A stretch of DNA of 64,000 nucleotides from Luteolibacter luteus (GTDB lineage: Bacteria > Verrucomicrobiota > Verrucomicrobiia > Verrucomicrobiales > Akkermansiaceae), in contig NZ_CP051774.1 in assembly GCF_012913485.1 (NCBI RefSeq), positions 3,100,001-3,164,000 on the forward strand. The letters run 5' to 3'. This document shows positions 44,322 through 55,559 of this stretch, one piece after another; position 1 is the first letter of the stretch, and every line of letters starts with the position of its first letter. The notes below the pieces were generated by a model, which did no database searches, had not been told where the DNA came from, and saw only the letters and a program-made list of their open reading frames with translations. The position numbers and the translations under genes are program-made.

Positions 44322-44945
44322 ATGAAAACGTTTTCCCTATGCCTGCTGGCCGCCACTGCCACCGCGGGTGCCCATCCGGTTTCCTTTGAGGGCGCTTGGC
44401 AGCTCATGCTGGGCGGCACCGATACCGTCCAAAACTTCGAGGTCTACAATTCTTACACGCCGAAGACCGCCTTCGGCCTGCACGCCATGCGCTTCGAGGA
44501 CGAGCGCGATGACGACTACTACACCGGCCTCCAGCACAATTGGCTGCTCCACCGCTGGAATCTCCCGGAAGCCCAGGCGAACCTCTACTTCGGCCTTGGG
44601 GCCGGTGCCGCGAAGCAGGATGGCGAATCCGCCGCACCTGCCGGCCTTGGCTTCTTCCGCGCTGACTACGAGACCCGGCGCATCTACACCGCCTTCGAAA
44701 CCAAGTTCATCAGCTCCGAGGACGTCTCCCGCGCCGTCACCAGCGCCTCCTTCGGAGTCGCCCCGTACAAGGCGGAATTCGAAGAGCTCAATACCTGGCT
44801 CATCGTCCAGTTCGAGCACGTCAGCGGCATGGAGGATGACCTCGATATCATCCCGAAGATCCGCCTCTTCAAGGGTCCCTATTTCCTCGAACTCGGCTGC
44901 TCGCTGGATGGCGATCCGCTGATCAATTTCATGATCCATTTCTAA
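44322..44945 (+). CDS. Exported beta-rich protein in the copper island
   Basis: 207 residues from ATG 44322 (MKTFSLCLLAATATAGA). Alternating hydrophobic/polar strands throughout (WQLMLGG, TAFGLHAMRF, NLYFGLGAG, TYETRRIYTAFETKF-like segments) ending in NFMIHF with a C-terminal Phe, as in small outer-membrane barrels. It has few Cys/His and is probably an outer-membrane protein; its link to copper is positional. No family recognised. Confidence 0.6.
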   Translation: MKTFSLCLLAATATAGAHPVSFEGAWQLMLGGTDTVQNFEVYNSYTPKTAFGLHAMRFEDERDDDYYTGLQHNWLLHRWNLPEAQANLYFGLGAGAAKQDGESAAPAGLGFFRADYETRRIYTAFETKFISSEDVSRAVTSASFGVAPYKAEFEELNTWLIVQFEHVSGMEDDLDIIPKIRLFKGPYFLELGCSLDGDPLINFMIHF

Positions 44946-44966
44946 ACCAATTTCATTTCCACGCTT

Positions 44967-45308
44967 ATGAACCACTCCATCATTCTCAGCCTGCTCGGAG
45001 CCTGGCTCTTCCTCTCCGGCTCCGCACGCGCCGCCACCGAACGCACCATGACCGTGAAGACCACCGTCGATGGCATGGTCTGTTCCTTCTGCGCCCAGGG
45101 CATCGTCGCCCACTTCAAGAAGCACCCCGCCGTCTCGAACGTTCACGTCGATCTCACCCGCAAGGTTGTCCTTCTCGAGGAAAAGAAGGGCTCCAGCATC
45201 AGCGACAAGGAGATCACCGAGTTCATCAAGAAATCCGGCTTTGAACCCAAAAAGGTCGAACGCGTCAGCGAGTCCTTCGAGAAGGTAAAGGCCGACAAGA
45301 AATCTTAG
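44967..45308 (+). CDS. Periplasmic HMA-domain metal-binding protein
   Basis: 113 residues. Signal peptide MNHSIILSLLGAWLFLSGSARA, then one heavy-metal-associated domain with GMVCSFC (C39, C42), betalpha-betabeta order (VTVKTTVDG ... VSNVHVDLTRKVVLLEE ... IKKSGFEPKKV) and a Lys-rich tail. A soluble carrier of Cu(I) or Hg(II) type (MerP-like), probably handing metal to the efflux proteins downstream. Confidence 0.88.
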   Translation: MNHSIILSLLGAWLFLSGSARAATERTMTVKTTVDGMVCSFCAQGIVAHFKKHPAVSNVHVDLTRKVVLLEEKKGSSISDKEITEFIKKSGFEPKKVERVSESFEKVKADKKS

Positions 45309-45320
45309 CGCCATCCATCA

Positions 45321-45716
45321 ATGAGTCTTTGGCGTCGCGAAGCATCGGAACGACTCCCCGAGCTGCAGAACATCATTGCCTCGCGGCTCGTCGACAGCCC
45401 CATGATGCTCTGGATCGAGCTCAATATTAAATTCGAGAAGCTCAGCAAGAGCCAGCCGCCGCCCATCGATCTCCTCCGGCGGATCTGGCGCTACTGCGAG
45501 TGGTCCCTTCAGCACGGTAGCCCGGAGGTGCAGACCGCTGCAGCCTTGGGCTTCTGCGAGCATTTGATCCAGACCCCGGAGCGCGCGGCCCTGCTTCCTC
45601 AGATCATGAGCTCGGCCGACTACATCGGGCTCAGGAAGCTCATGGAATATCATCACAGTCCTGCCGAGGTCGACGAATGGTCCCGCAAGCTCTGGCCCAA
45701 ACGCATCGGGCGCTAA
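45321..45716 (+). CDS. Small all-alpha protein of unknown function (possibly DUF7674)
   Basis: 131 residues, helical, no signal peptide or Cys cluster (two lone Cys). Strong amphipathic helices (LWIELNIKFEKLSKSQ, LLRRIWRYCEWSLQHGSPEVQTAAALGFCEHLI). It resembles small cytosolic proteins annotated as DUF7674, but that match is from memory of the pattern. It lies between the HMA gene and csoR, so it may be a regulator accessory. Confidence 0.55.
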   Translation: MSLWRREASERLPELQNIIASRLVDSPMMLWIELNIKFEKLSKSQPPPIDLLRRIWRYCEWSLQHGSPEVQTAAALGFCEHLIQTPERAALLPQIMSSADYIGLRKLMEYHHSPAEVDEWSRKLWPKRIGR

Positions 45717-45754
45717 CCGCGAGGAGCGGAAAAATTCCATTTACAAATATACCC

Positions 45755-45771
45755 ATACCCCCTATAGGTAT
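45755..45771. promoter_or_regulatory. Candidate CsoR operator
   Basis: ATACC-CCCTATA-GGTAT, 17 bases, partly palindromic, with a C-tract centre as in CsoR/CstR-type sites. It ends 4 bases before the csoR start, which fits autoregulation. Confidence 0.6.
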
Positions 45772-45775
45772 TTGC

Positions 45776-46051
45776 ATGCAGCGCGGGTGCCACGAAACGA
45801 AGCCTCTTCTCGGCCGGGTAAACCGGATTGTCGGGCAGATGCAGGGAATCGGACGCATGATCGAGGAAAACCGGGAGTGCCCGGAAATCCTGAACACCAT
45901 CTCCGCCATTCACTCCGCGCTGCGCGGCCTTGAGGCGAAGCTGCTCGAAGACCACGTCCGCCATTGCGTCACCGAAGCTGCCACCGATGCGAAGCAGCTT
46001 GACCGCCGCATGGAAGAACTCATCGAGCTCTACAAAAGACGCCTGGCCTGA
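45776..46051 (+). CDS. csoR: CsoR-family copper-sensing repressor
   Basis: 91 residues from ATG 45776; the frame opens at 45677, but upstream residues are not family-like. An all-alpha DUF156 fold ([21 protein letters not shown]). The Cu(I) ligand set is C35 in RECPEIL, and H60 and C64 in LEDHVRHCV, matching the Cys36/His61/Cys65 pattern of CsoR, so copper rather than formaldehyde or sulfur sensing. The copA start is 5 bases downstream. Confidence 0.9.
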   Translation: MQRGCHETKPLLGRVNRIVGQMQGIGRMIEENRECPEILNTISAIHSALRGLEAKLLEDHVRHCVTEAATDAKQLDRRMEELIELYKRRLA

Positions 46052-46056
46052 TAGCC

Positions 46057-48399
<2,343 letters not shown>

Positions 48400-48409
48400 A
48401 TCCGCCACC

Positions 48410-49525
48410 ATGAGTTGCTGTAACAATAAACCGGCATCGTCCTGCTGCAGTCCTGCTCCGGAGACCACGGCTTCCTGCTGTGGCGGACCGGCCGGGCAGG
48501 AAGCTTCCTCCTGCTGCTCGCCATCGTCGAAGGGCAGGGTCGATTGGCTGCTCTGGGGATCCCTCCTGCTCGTTGCCGCGGGGATTGCCGGACACTTCAT
48601 CGGCATGGGGCCCAAGTGGTGGCACACTTTCTCGCATGGCAGTTGGGAATTCATGAGCAAGGCCTGGTGGGGTCTCCTCGCCGGCATCGTTGCGGTCGGT
48701 GTGATCGGCCGCATGCCCCAGGAACTCATCACCGGCCTGCTCGGAAAGAGTGGCAGCTTCAGCGGCATCCTCCGCGCCACCTTCGCAGGGACGCTTCTGG
48801 ATCTCTGCAATCATGGCATCCTCATGGTCGGTGCGCAGCTCTACAGGAAAGGCGCATCCTTGGGGCAGACCCTCGCCTTTCTCGTCGCCAGCCCATGGAA
48901 TTCGCTGTCGCTCACGCTCATCCTCGCCTCCCTGATCGGCTGGAAGTGGATGCTGCTCTTCATCATCCTTTCGATGATGATCGGCGTTCTCACCGGATGG
49001 ATCGCCGACTTGCTGGTGAAGCGGGGCAAGCTGCCCGCGAACCCGAATCATCGCGAGCTTCCCGAAGACTTCCGCTTTGGACCCGCCTTCCGTGAAGGGC
49101 TCTCCCGCGTGAAGCCCACGGGTGAAAACCTGAAGGCCATCGCCAAGGCCGGCATGAGCGAGTCCCGCATGATCCTCCGCTGGATCTTCTTCGGCGTGGT
49201 CCTCGCCGCTGCCATCCGTGCCTTCGTGCCGAATGAAATCTTCTCCCAATACTTCGGCCCCAGCCTGCTCGGCCTCGCGCTCACCCTGGTCGCCACCACC
49301 CTGATCGAAGTCTGCTCGGAAGGCTCCAGCCCGATCGCCGCGGATCTGCTTACCCGCGCAGCGGCTCCGGGAAATGCCTTCACCTTCCTCATGGCCGGTG
49401 CCGCCACCGACTACACCGAGGTCATGGTCTTGCGGGAGACGACGAAGTCTTGGAAGGCCGCGCTCGCCCTGCCGCTAATCACCGTTCCGCAGGTCTTGCT
49501 CGTCGCTTGGTTGTTGAATCGCTAA
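48410..49525 (+). CDS. SO_0444/DUF318-type heavy-metal permease with a Cys-rich N-terminus
   Basis: 371 residues. The first 40 residues contain four CC pairs (3-4, 12-13, 23-24, 35-36) in the pattern 'SCC..P', an apparent metal-binding lead. About eight membrane segments follow (WLLWGSLLLVAAGIAGHFIGM; FMSKAWWGLLAGIVAVGVIG; TLLDLCNHGILMVGAQL; ...). The family (SO_0444/ArsP-like) exports Cu or Zn and similar ions. It starts 10 bases after copA and is probably cotranscribed. Confidence 0.85.
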   Translation: MSCCNNKPASSCCSPAPETTASCCGGPAGQEASSCCSPSSKGRVDWLLWGSLLLVAAGIAGHFIGMGPKWWHTFSHGSWEFMSKAWWGLLAGIVAVGVIGRMPQELITGLLGKSGSFSGILRATFAGTLLDLCNHGILMVGAQLYRKGASLGQTLAFLVASPWNSLSLTLILASLIGWKWMLLFIILSMMIGVLTGWIADLLVKRGKLPANPNHRELPEDFRFGPAFREGLSRVKPTGENLKAIAKAGMSESRMILRWIFFGVVLAAAIRAFVPNEIFSQYFGPSLLGLALTLVATTLIEVCSEGSSPIAADLLTRAAAPGNAFTFLMAGAATDYTEVMVLRETTKSWKAALALPLITVPQVLLVAWLLNR

Positions 49526-49567
49526 AGGAATACGCTAGCGTCAATTAGCTCTTAAAAAGGTCCCGTC

Positions 49568-49930
49568 ATGAATCTTCTCCGCAGCCTCTTGGCCTTGGTC
49601 TTCGCGATCGTCATCGCGAATCCAGCCTGCTGCTGCACGGTCAAGAAGGTGGATGAGCCGGTGAAGACCAGCCACTGCTGTGGCGGGACCAAGCAGGAGA
49701 AAAAGCAGGCTCCCGAGCACTGCCTCTGCGCGGCGAAGAATCCGAAGCTCCAGGAAGATCCGCCGGTGATCCCGGCCTTCACGGCTCTCGAGCTGCCGCC
49801 GATCCTGCCATCGTTCGGGGAGCTGATCGTGCCGGAAGTGCCGGCGCGCGAGGTCGCCGCGGTCGATTTCCATCACGATGCCGGGCCGCCCTTGCGCAGG
49901 CTCGCCTTGCTACAGAGGTTTTTGATTTGA
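49568..49930 (+). CDS. Exported Cys-rich peptide B (CCC motif), paralogue of A
   Basis: 120 residues. Leader MNLLRSLLALVFAIVIANPA runs straight into CCC (21-23), then SHCCGG (37-38), PEHCLCA (C52, C54) and a Pro-rich Cys-free tail, the same design as the 43817 product with little identity in the tail. Leader and Cys spacing are conserved, so the pair is a distinct small family. It lies between the permease and the multicopper oxidase. Confidence 0.7.
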   Translation: MNLLRSLLALVFAIVIANPACCCTVKKVDEPVKTSHCCGGTKQEKKQAPEHCLCAAKNPKLQEDPPVIPAFTALELPPILPSFGELIVPEVPAREVAAVDFHHDAGPPLRRLALLQRFLI

Positions 49931-50099
49931 TGCGGATGACGGCTCCTTCCGCCCGCAGTGGAACGACCGCGTCGTTTCAGTGCTCCGGGTCCTGAAGAAG
50001 GAACGCCGCTTTCAATCCATCGCGGATCCATACCCGGATCCCTCGATCTCATCCGCAAATCATCTCATCCGGAGCCCCGTCGTTCCGGAACCTTTAGCC

Positions 50100-52178
50100 A
50101 TGAAACATTTCCTTCTACTTCTCCTTTTTCTAACAGCCGCTCATGCGCGCATCGTCGAGTATGACCTCGAGGTCGCCGAACAGTCATGGACACCCGGCGG
50201 CAAGGTGAAAGCCGTCCGCGCCCTCACGCTGAATGGCGGCATCCCCGGGCCCACGCTCCGCTTCCGGGAGGGCGATACCGCCCGCATCCGCGTGCATAAT
50301 CGCCTCAAGGGCGAAGAGACTTCCATCCACTGGCACGGCCTCATCTTGCCAAATGCCCAGGATGGGGTCCCGCACGTCACCACCCCTCCGATCAAGCCCG
50401 GTACCACCCACACCTTCGAGTTCCCGCTGGTCCACTCTGGCACCTACTGGTACCACAGCCACACCGGCCTTCAGGAACAAGTCGGCATCTACGGCTCCAT
50501 CGTGATCGAGCCGAAGAACGGCGAGCCGGTCCGCGCGGACCGCGATCACGTCGTCGTGCTTTCCGATTGGACCACCGAGTCACCGGAGGAAGTCATGCGC
50601 ACCCTGATGCGTGGCAGCGATTGGTATGCGCTGAAGAAAGGCAGCATGCAGAGCCTCATCGGTGCGGCGAAGGCCGGAGCCCTGAAGGAATTCTGGGAGC
50701 GCGAGCGCTCGCGCATGCCCGCCATGGATGTCTCCGATGTCGCCTACGATGCCTTCCTCGCCAATGGAAAGCAATCGATCACCCTGCCCGGAAAACCCGG
50801 CGATAAGGTCCGTCTCCGCGTCATCAATGCCGCCGCTTCCACCTACTTCTACCTGCACTCCGCCACCGGTCCGCTGAAGATCGTTGCCGCGGATGGCCCC
50901 GCCGTGGAACCGCTCTCCGTGAACCGCCTGCTGATGGGCATGGCGGAGACTTACGATGTCATCGTGACCATTCCGCCGGGCGGTCAGTGGGAAGTCCGCG
51001 CCACCGCTCAGGATGGCTCGGGCCATGCCTCGATCTTGCTCGGCAGCGGCGAACTCCATTCCCCGGCCGAAATCCCGCGGCCGGACAACTACCGCATGGA
51101 TTCCCATCTCATGGCCGCCATGGACGATATGGATGATGACGACATGCCCGGCATGAAGATGGATGGGGATACCGGCATGAAAATGGATCACCCCAAGATG
51201 AAGATGGCGAAGGCAGGAGAGCCGGAGCGCCCGCTCTCACCTTACTCGAAGCTCCGCTCGCGGGAGTCGACCGCCTTCAAGGCCTCGCTGCCGCGCCGCT
51301 CGATGGAGCTTCGCCTCACCGGAGACATGGAGCGCTACATCTGGTCCTTCAATGGCAAGACCATGGCCGAAGACGGTGTGATCAAGATCAAGAAGGGCGA
51401 GGTCCTTCGCCTCGAGCTCATCAATGACACGATGATGCATCACCCCATCCACCTTCACGGCCACTTCTTCCGCGTGCTGGAAGGGCAGGGGAGTCGCACG
51501 CCCTTGAAGCACACCGTCGATGTGCCGCCCATGGGCAAGCGCACCATCGAGTTCGAGGCGAATGAATACGGCGATTGGCTCTTCCACTGCCACTTGCTCT
51601 ACCACATGCACGCCGGCATGGCGCGGGTCTTCTCCTATGAAGAGCAGGGCCCCGATCACGTCCCGCACATGGGCGAGCACGCGCACGATCCGCTCTACTT
51701 CATGCTCGATGGCTCGCTCCAGAGCCACATGAGCGAGGGAATGCTCACCGTCATGAATTCGCGGAATGACTTCTTCGGTTCGTGGGATGTCGGCTGGGGT
51801 GAAGAGGATGACACCGAGTACGAGATCGATCTCGGCTGGAAGCGCTATTTCAATCCGAACTTCTCCACCGTCCTCGGCTGGCGCTTCACGAATATGGAAG
51901 ATGCCGAGAACCGCGCCTTTGCCGGCGTGGAATACCGGCTGCCCTACCTGATCGGAAGCTCCTTGCAGATCGACAGCGAGGGCGATGCCCGCATCGGCCT
52001 TTCGAAGGCACTCCAGATCACCGACCGCCTCGGCGTCTTCGCCGGCGTGGAATACGACACCAACACCGAATGGGAGTGGACGCTCGGAGCTGACTACATC
52101 CTCACCAAGCAATTCTCCCTGATCACCCAGTACCACTCCGAGCACGGCTTCGGCGGTGGCTTCAGTTTCCGGTTCTAA
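50100..52178 (+). CDS. Multicopper oxidase fused to a C-terminal outer-membrane barrel
   Basis: 692 residues from ATG 50100, which gives a plain Sec signal (MKHFLLLLLFLTAAHA) without the twin-arginine motif usual in CopA-type oxidases. Cupredoxin domains with the copper sites HWHG (77-80), WYHSH (117-121), HPIHLHG (448-454) and HCHLLYHMHAGM (496-507). A Met/Asp-rich loop (about 333-369, GMKMDGDTGMKM) sits where PcoA/CopA oxidases carry copper-binding Met repeats. Residues about 555-692 are alternating strands ending in FSFRF, like the CopB outer-membrane barrel. It probably oxidises Cu(I) at the outer membrane. Confidence 0.85.
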   Translation: MKHFLLLLLFLTAAHARIVEYDLEVAEQSWTPGGKVKAVRALTLNGGIPGPTLRFREGDTARIRVHNRLKGEETSIHWHGLILPNAQDGVPHVTTPPIKPGTTHTFEFPLVHSGTYWYHSHTGLQEQVGIYGSIVIEPKNGEPVRADRDHVVVLSDWTTESPEEVMRTLMRGSDWYALKKGSMQSLIGAAKAGALKEFWERERSRMPAMDVSDVAYDAFLANGKQSITLPGKPGDKVRLRVINAAASTYFYLHSATGPLKIVAADGPAVEPLSVNRLLMGMAETYDVIVTIPPGGQWEVRATAQDGSGHASILLGSGELHSPAEIPRPDNYRMDSHLMAAMDDMDDDDMPGMKMDGDTGMKMDHPKMKMAKAGEPERPLSPYSKLRSRESTAFKASLPRRSMELRLTGDMERYIWSFNGKTMAEDGVIKIKKGEVLRLELINDTMMHHPIHLHGHFFRVLEGQGSRTPLKHTVDVPPMGKRTIEFEANEYGDWLFHCHLLYHMHAGMARVFSYEEQGPDHVPHMGEHAHDPLYFMLDGSLQSHMSEGMLTVMNSRNDFFGSWDVGWGEEDDTEYEIDLGWKRYFNPNFSTVLGWRFTNMEDAENRAFAGVEYRLPYLIGSSLQIDSEGDARIGLSKALQITDRLGVFAGVEYDTNTEWEWTLGADYILTKQFSLITQYHSEHGFGGGFSFRF

Positions 52179-52214
52179 CAAAAACAACAAACTACCAACG
52201 ACAACAACCTCAAC

Positions 52215-52460
52215 ATGATGAAAACGACCATTACTCTTCTCACCACCATCTTCCTCGCCTCCTGCGCCGCCACCGCCAGCAGCTCGGCAGCCACGAAGCC
52301 GTACACCAAAAGCACCTGCGCGGTGACCGACAACAAGCTCGGCTCCATGGGCTCGCCCGTCACCAAGGTCTACGACGGCCAGGAAGTGAAATTCTGCTGC
52401 AAGCCCTGCGTGGCAAAATTCGAGAAGAACCCTCGGAAATACCTCGCGAAGATCCGCTAA
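52215..52460 (+). CDS. Small YHS-like lipoprotein with a CCxxC motif, copy 1
   Basis: 81 residues. Lipobox LASC (C17). The mature part has STCAVT (C35), VYDGQEVKFCCKPC (C61, C62, C65) and KFEKNPRKYL, matching the next gene's product residue for residue in these motifs. The YHS/TRASH-like pattern indicates Cu(I) or other soft-metal binding at the membrane surface. It is 36 bases downstream of the oxidase. Confidence 0.78.
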   Translation: MMKTTITLLTTIFLASCAATASSSAATKPYTKSTCAVTDNKLGSMGSPVTKVYDGQEVKFCCKPCVAKFEKNPRKYLAKIR

Positions 52461-52523
52461 TTCCATCGAATCAGGGCTGGGGCAAATCCTGCCCCGGCCC
52501 GCTTTCCATCCTTTCCCAGATCC

Positions 52524-52838
52524 ATGAAATCCACGCTTCTTTTTCTCATCTCGTTCGGACTCCTCTCCTGTGCCACCAAGGCACCTGGCTCCACTGCCGC
52601 TGCCGCTGCCGACACGAAGGCGGATACCAGAAAGGTCGCCAAGAAAGTTTCCGCCAAGCCGAAGGCCTATCCGCTCAAAACCTGTCTCGTCACCGGAGAT
52701 GGCCTCGATGACATGGACGAGCGGGTTTCCACCGTCTACGAAGGCCAGACCTTCGAGTTCTGCTGCAAGCCCTGCCTGAAGAAGTTCAACAAGAACCCGG
52801 GCAAATACGTGGAGGAACTCAAGAAAGCCCAGCAGTGA
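52524..52838 (+). CDS. Small YHS-like lipoprotein with a CCxxC motif, copy 2
   Basis: 104 residues. Lipobox LLSC (C16). A longer Lys/Ala linker precedes KTCLVTGDG (C54) and FEFCCKPC (C80, C81, C84) and KFNKNPGKYV. A tandem duplicate of the upstream gene with a diverged linker. Probable metal-binding lipoprotein at the end of the copper island. Confidence 0.78.
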   Translation: MKSTLLFLISFGLLSCATKAPGSTAAAAADTKADTRKVAKKVSAKPKAYPLKTCLVTGDGLDDMDERVSTVYEGQTFEFCCKPCLKKFNKNPGKYVEELKKAQQ

Positions 52839-52963
52839 GTCTCTTGGCTTTTGCTGGGTGGCAATGCTCTCCACACGGGGACCACTGACCCCGCTTTCAC
52901 AAAACCGGCCTCTCCCCTATACCGGAATCAAAGCGCTCATGCGCTGCGGTGGGGAGACGGCCA

Positions 52964-52996
52964 CCTGTTATTTTTCTTGTTGTAACAGGCGGAACA
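52964..52996. repeat. Nested palindromic repeat, degenerate copy 2
   Basis: CCTGTTA (52964-52970), TTTTT, CTTGTT, GT, AACAGG (52984-52989), CGG, AACAGG (ends about 52997). Same order as copy 1 at 23309, with one arm mismatched. It lies in the 278-base gap after the copper island. Confidence 0.65.
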
Positions 52997-53116
52997 GGCA
53001 GCCGCACCGCAGTGAAATTCACCGCGATCTCGGGCGGGGACCACAGGAATTTCCCGGGGAATCGCCAGGCGCGTTTGTAGTCCCAAAGATGCCGCCAACC
53101 CTGAGAGCCTTCCTTT

Positions 53117-53401
53117 GTGCAGCTGCTGCTGAGTCTGGTCATTCGCATCCTCTCCGGAGAGAGGCTGGAGAGATCCACGCCCGCGCGGAATGCCTTCTGG
53201 CTCAGCTTCCTTGCCATCTTCCCGGCCGCGGTCTTTCTTCCCGGAAAAGCAGTCTCGGTCCTCGACGGCCAACTCTCCGACCAATGGTTCGTCGCCGCGA
53301 TGCTCGTGGCGGTGATTCCCTTCCTCGGCATCACCCTGGCGCTTGCCAGAATCTTCCGCCGTTTTCCGTTCGCGCTCATCCCCGTGGCCTTGGCGACCTA
53401 G
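53117..53401 (+). CDS. Small membrane protein
   Basis: 94 residues from GTG 53117. Two hydrophobic segments (NAFWLSFLAIFPAAVFL; WFVAAMLVAVIPFLGITLALA) with a basic end. No family recognised, and the start is uncertain because no clear RBS is seen. Confidence 0.5.
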   Translation: MQLLLSLVIRILSGERLERSTPARNAFWLSFLAIFPAAVFLPGKAVSVLDGQLSDQWFVAAMLVAVIPFLGITLALARIFRRFPFALIPVALAT

Positions 53402-53492
53402 TGGGGCGTCGCTGCCCACCTTTGGAAAAAGATCCCCTGAGCCCGCAGGTCCGCAATTGCACCGCCGCCCCGGCTCCCTATCCTGCGGCCCC

Positions 53493-55550
53493 ATGCGCCC
53501 GTTCTGCATCGCAGGCATCCTCCTCTCCGCACTCTCCACCGCCCTCGCCGACGAAGGGATGTGGCTCTTCAACAATCCGCCCGTCCGGCAGGTGAAGGAG
53601 AAGTACGGCTTCGACATCACCCCGGAGTGGCTGGAGCACCTGCAGAAATCCTCCGTGCGCTTCGGTAATGGCGGCTCCGGATCCTTCGCCTCGGCGAACG
53701 GGCTCATTCTCACGAATCACCATGTCGGCTCCGGCATGATCGAAAAGCTCAGCACCCCGGAGCGCGACCTTCTGGAGGAGGGCTTTTATGCGAAGACTGC
53801 AGGGGAGGAGCTGAAGTGCCCGGATCTCGAGCTGAATGTCCTGATCAGCATCGAGGACGTCACCGAGCGGGTGAATGCCGCCGTCGATCCCCAAGCCTCT
53901 CCCGAAGATGCATCGAAGCAGCGGCGCATCACCATCGCCGGGATCGAGAAGGAGTCGGATGAAAAGAGCGGCCTTCGCAGTGACGTGGTCACCCTCTATC
54001 AAGGAGGCGCTTATCACCTCTACCGCTATCACCGCTACACGGATGTCCGCCTCGTCTTCGCGCCGGACGTGAAGGCCGCGGCCTTCGGGGGGGATCCGGA
54101 TAACTTCGAGTTTCCCCGCTTCTGCCTCGATTACTGCTTCTTCCGCGCCTACGAGAACGACGAACCCGCCAAGACCCCCGATTTCCTGAAGTGGAATCCC
54201 GCAGGGGCCAAGGAAGGCGAACTCATCTTCACCTCCGGTCATCCCGGCCGCACCAATCGTTCCGTCACTCTCGCACAGCTCGAGAACATGCGGGACGACG
54301 CCTTTCCCTATCGCCTTGAGCAGATCTTCCGCGGCGAGGCGACCATGCGTGCCTGGTCGGATCGCGATCTCGAAAACGCCCGCCGCGCCAAGGGATCGAT
54401 CACCGGCATTCAGAATGGCCGTAAGGCACTGGCCGCCCGCTTGAATGGCCTGCTCGATCCGGCCTTCATGGCCCGCAAGGCGGAGTCGGAGAAGGCGATG
54501 CATGAAGCCTTCAGCCAAAAGGACGAATGGAAGAAGGCCGCAGCTGCCTTTTCCAAGATCCGCAAGACCAAGGATTCCTCCAAGGAGCTGGAGTCGCGCT
54601 TGCGCATGTTCGAAGGCGGGGATGCCTTCGGCACACAGCTCTTTGGCATTGCGCGCGCCTTGCTGCGTGCCGGAGATCAGCGCGTCATGGAGGACAAGAT
54701 GCGCCTTCCCGAGTTTCAGGAAAAGGAGCGCGTTTCCCTCGAACTCGACCTCTTCTCCGACGAGCCGGTCTACAAGAACTTCGAAGTGGTGAAGATGACC
54801 AATGCCCTCACCTTCCTTTGCGTGAAGCTGGGTGCCACCGATCCTCTCGTGAAGAAGATCCTCGCGGGCAAGTCACCGGCCGATCGCGCCACGGAACTCG
54901 TCATGGGCACCGGCTTGGAAGACGTCGCGCTCCGGAAGAAGCTCTATGAAGGTGGCAAGGATGCCGTGGCTCAAGCGCAGGATCCGATGATCGGGCTCGC
55001 ACGCCTCGTCGATGATGAAGCCCTGCGGCTCCGTCAGGAAGGCGAAGCCGCTGCGGAAGTAATCGAGCAGGCCCACCAGAGCATCGCGAAGGCCCGCTTC
55101 GCGCTCCAAGGTGACAGCACCTATCCGGATGCCACTTTCTCCCTGCGCATCTCCTACGGCACCGTGAAGGGCTATGAGGACGAAGGCGTGACCATCCCTG
55201 CCCAAACCACCTTCGGGGGCATGCAGAAGCGCCACGACGGGCAAGGCAAGGTGGCTCCCTTTGATTTCTCCAGTGAATGGGAAGCCCGCTCTTCCTCGCT
55301 CGATTCGGACGCTCCTTTGAACTTCGTCAGCACCAACGACATCACTGGCGGTAACTCCGGCAGCCCTGTCGTGAATCAAAGGGGCGAATTGATCGGACTC
55401 GTCTTCGATACAAATGCTCCGGGCCTTGTGTCCGACTTCGCCTACACCGATGTGAAGGGTCGTTGCGTCTCCGTTCACCCGGCAGGCATCATCGAGTCCC
55501 TGAAGAAGATCTATCAGGCCGATCGCGTGATTGCCGAACTCAGCCTCTGA
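53493..55550 (+). CDS. Exported S46-family dipeptidyl peptidase
   Basis: 685 residues from ATG 53493, which gives the signal peptide MRPFCIAGILLSALSTALA. Chymotrypsin-like S46 (DPP7/DPP11) features: catalytic His in ILTNHHV, Asp in FGGDPDNFEFPRF, Ser in TGGNSGSPV, with a long helical insert between. Dipeptides are removed from N-termini, giving peptide nutrition. The residue that separates DPP7 from DPP11 specificity could not be placed. The trmL start follows in 9 bases. Confidence 0.92.
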   Translation: MRPFCIAGILLSALSTALADEGMWLFNNPPVRQVKEKYGFDITPEWLEHLQKSSVRFGNGGSGSFASANGLILTNHHVGSGMIEKLSTPERDLLEEGFYAKTAGEELKCPDLELNVLISIEDVTERVNAAVDPQASPEDASKQRRITIAGIEKESDEKSGLRSDVVTLYQGGAYHLYRYHRYTDVRLVFAPDVKAAAFGGDPDNFEFPRFCLDYCFFRAYENDEPAKTPDFLKWNPAGAKEGELIFTSGHPGRTNRSVTLAQLENMRDDAFPYRLEQIFRGEATMRAWSDRDLENARRAKGSITGIQNGRKALAARLNGLLDPAFMARKAESEKAMHEAFSQKDEWKKAAAAFSKIRKTKDSSKELESRLRMFEGGDAFGTQLFGIARALLRAGDQRVMEDKMRLPEFQEKERVSLELDLFSDEPVYKNFEVVKMTNALTFLCVKLGATDPLVKKILAGKSPADRATELVMGTGLEDVALRKKLYEGGKDAVAQAQDPMIGLARLVDDEALRLRQEGEAAAEVIEQAHQSIAKARFALQGDSTYPDATFSLRISYGTVKGYEDEGVTIPAQTTFGGMQKRHDGQGKVAPFDFSSEWEARSSSLDSDAPLNFVSTNDITGGNSGSPVVNQRGELIGLVFDTNAPGLVSDFAYTDVKGRCVSVHPAGIIESLKKIYQADRVIAELSL

Positions 55551-55559
55551 CTTCATCCC

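Noticed and set aside
51237-52874. 545-codon minus-strand frame
   Set aside because: Antisense across the oxidase and the two lipoprotein genes; those have signal peptides and metal motifs.
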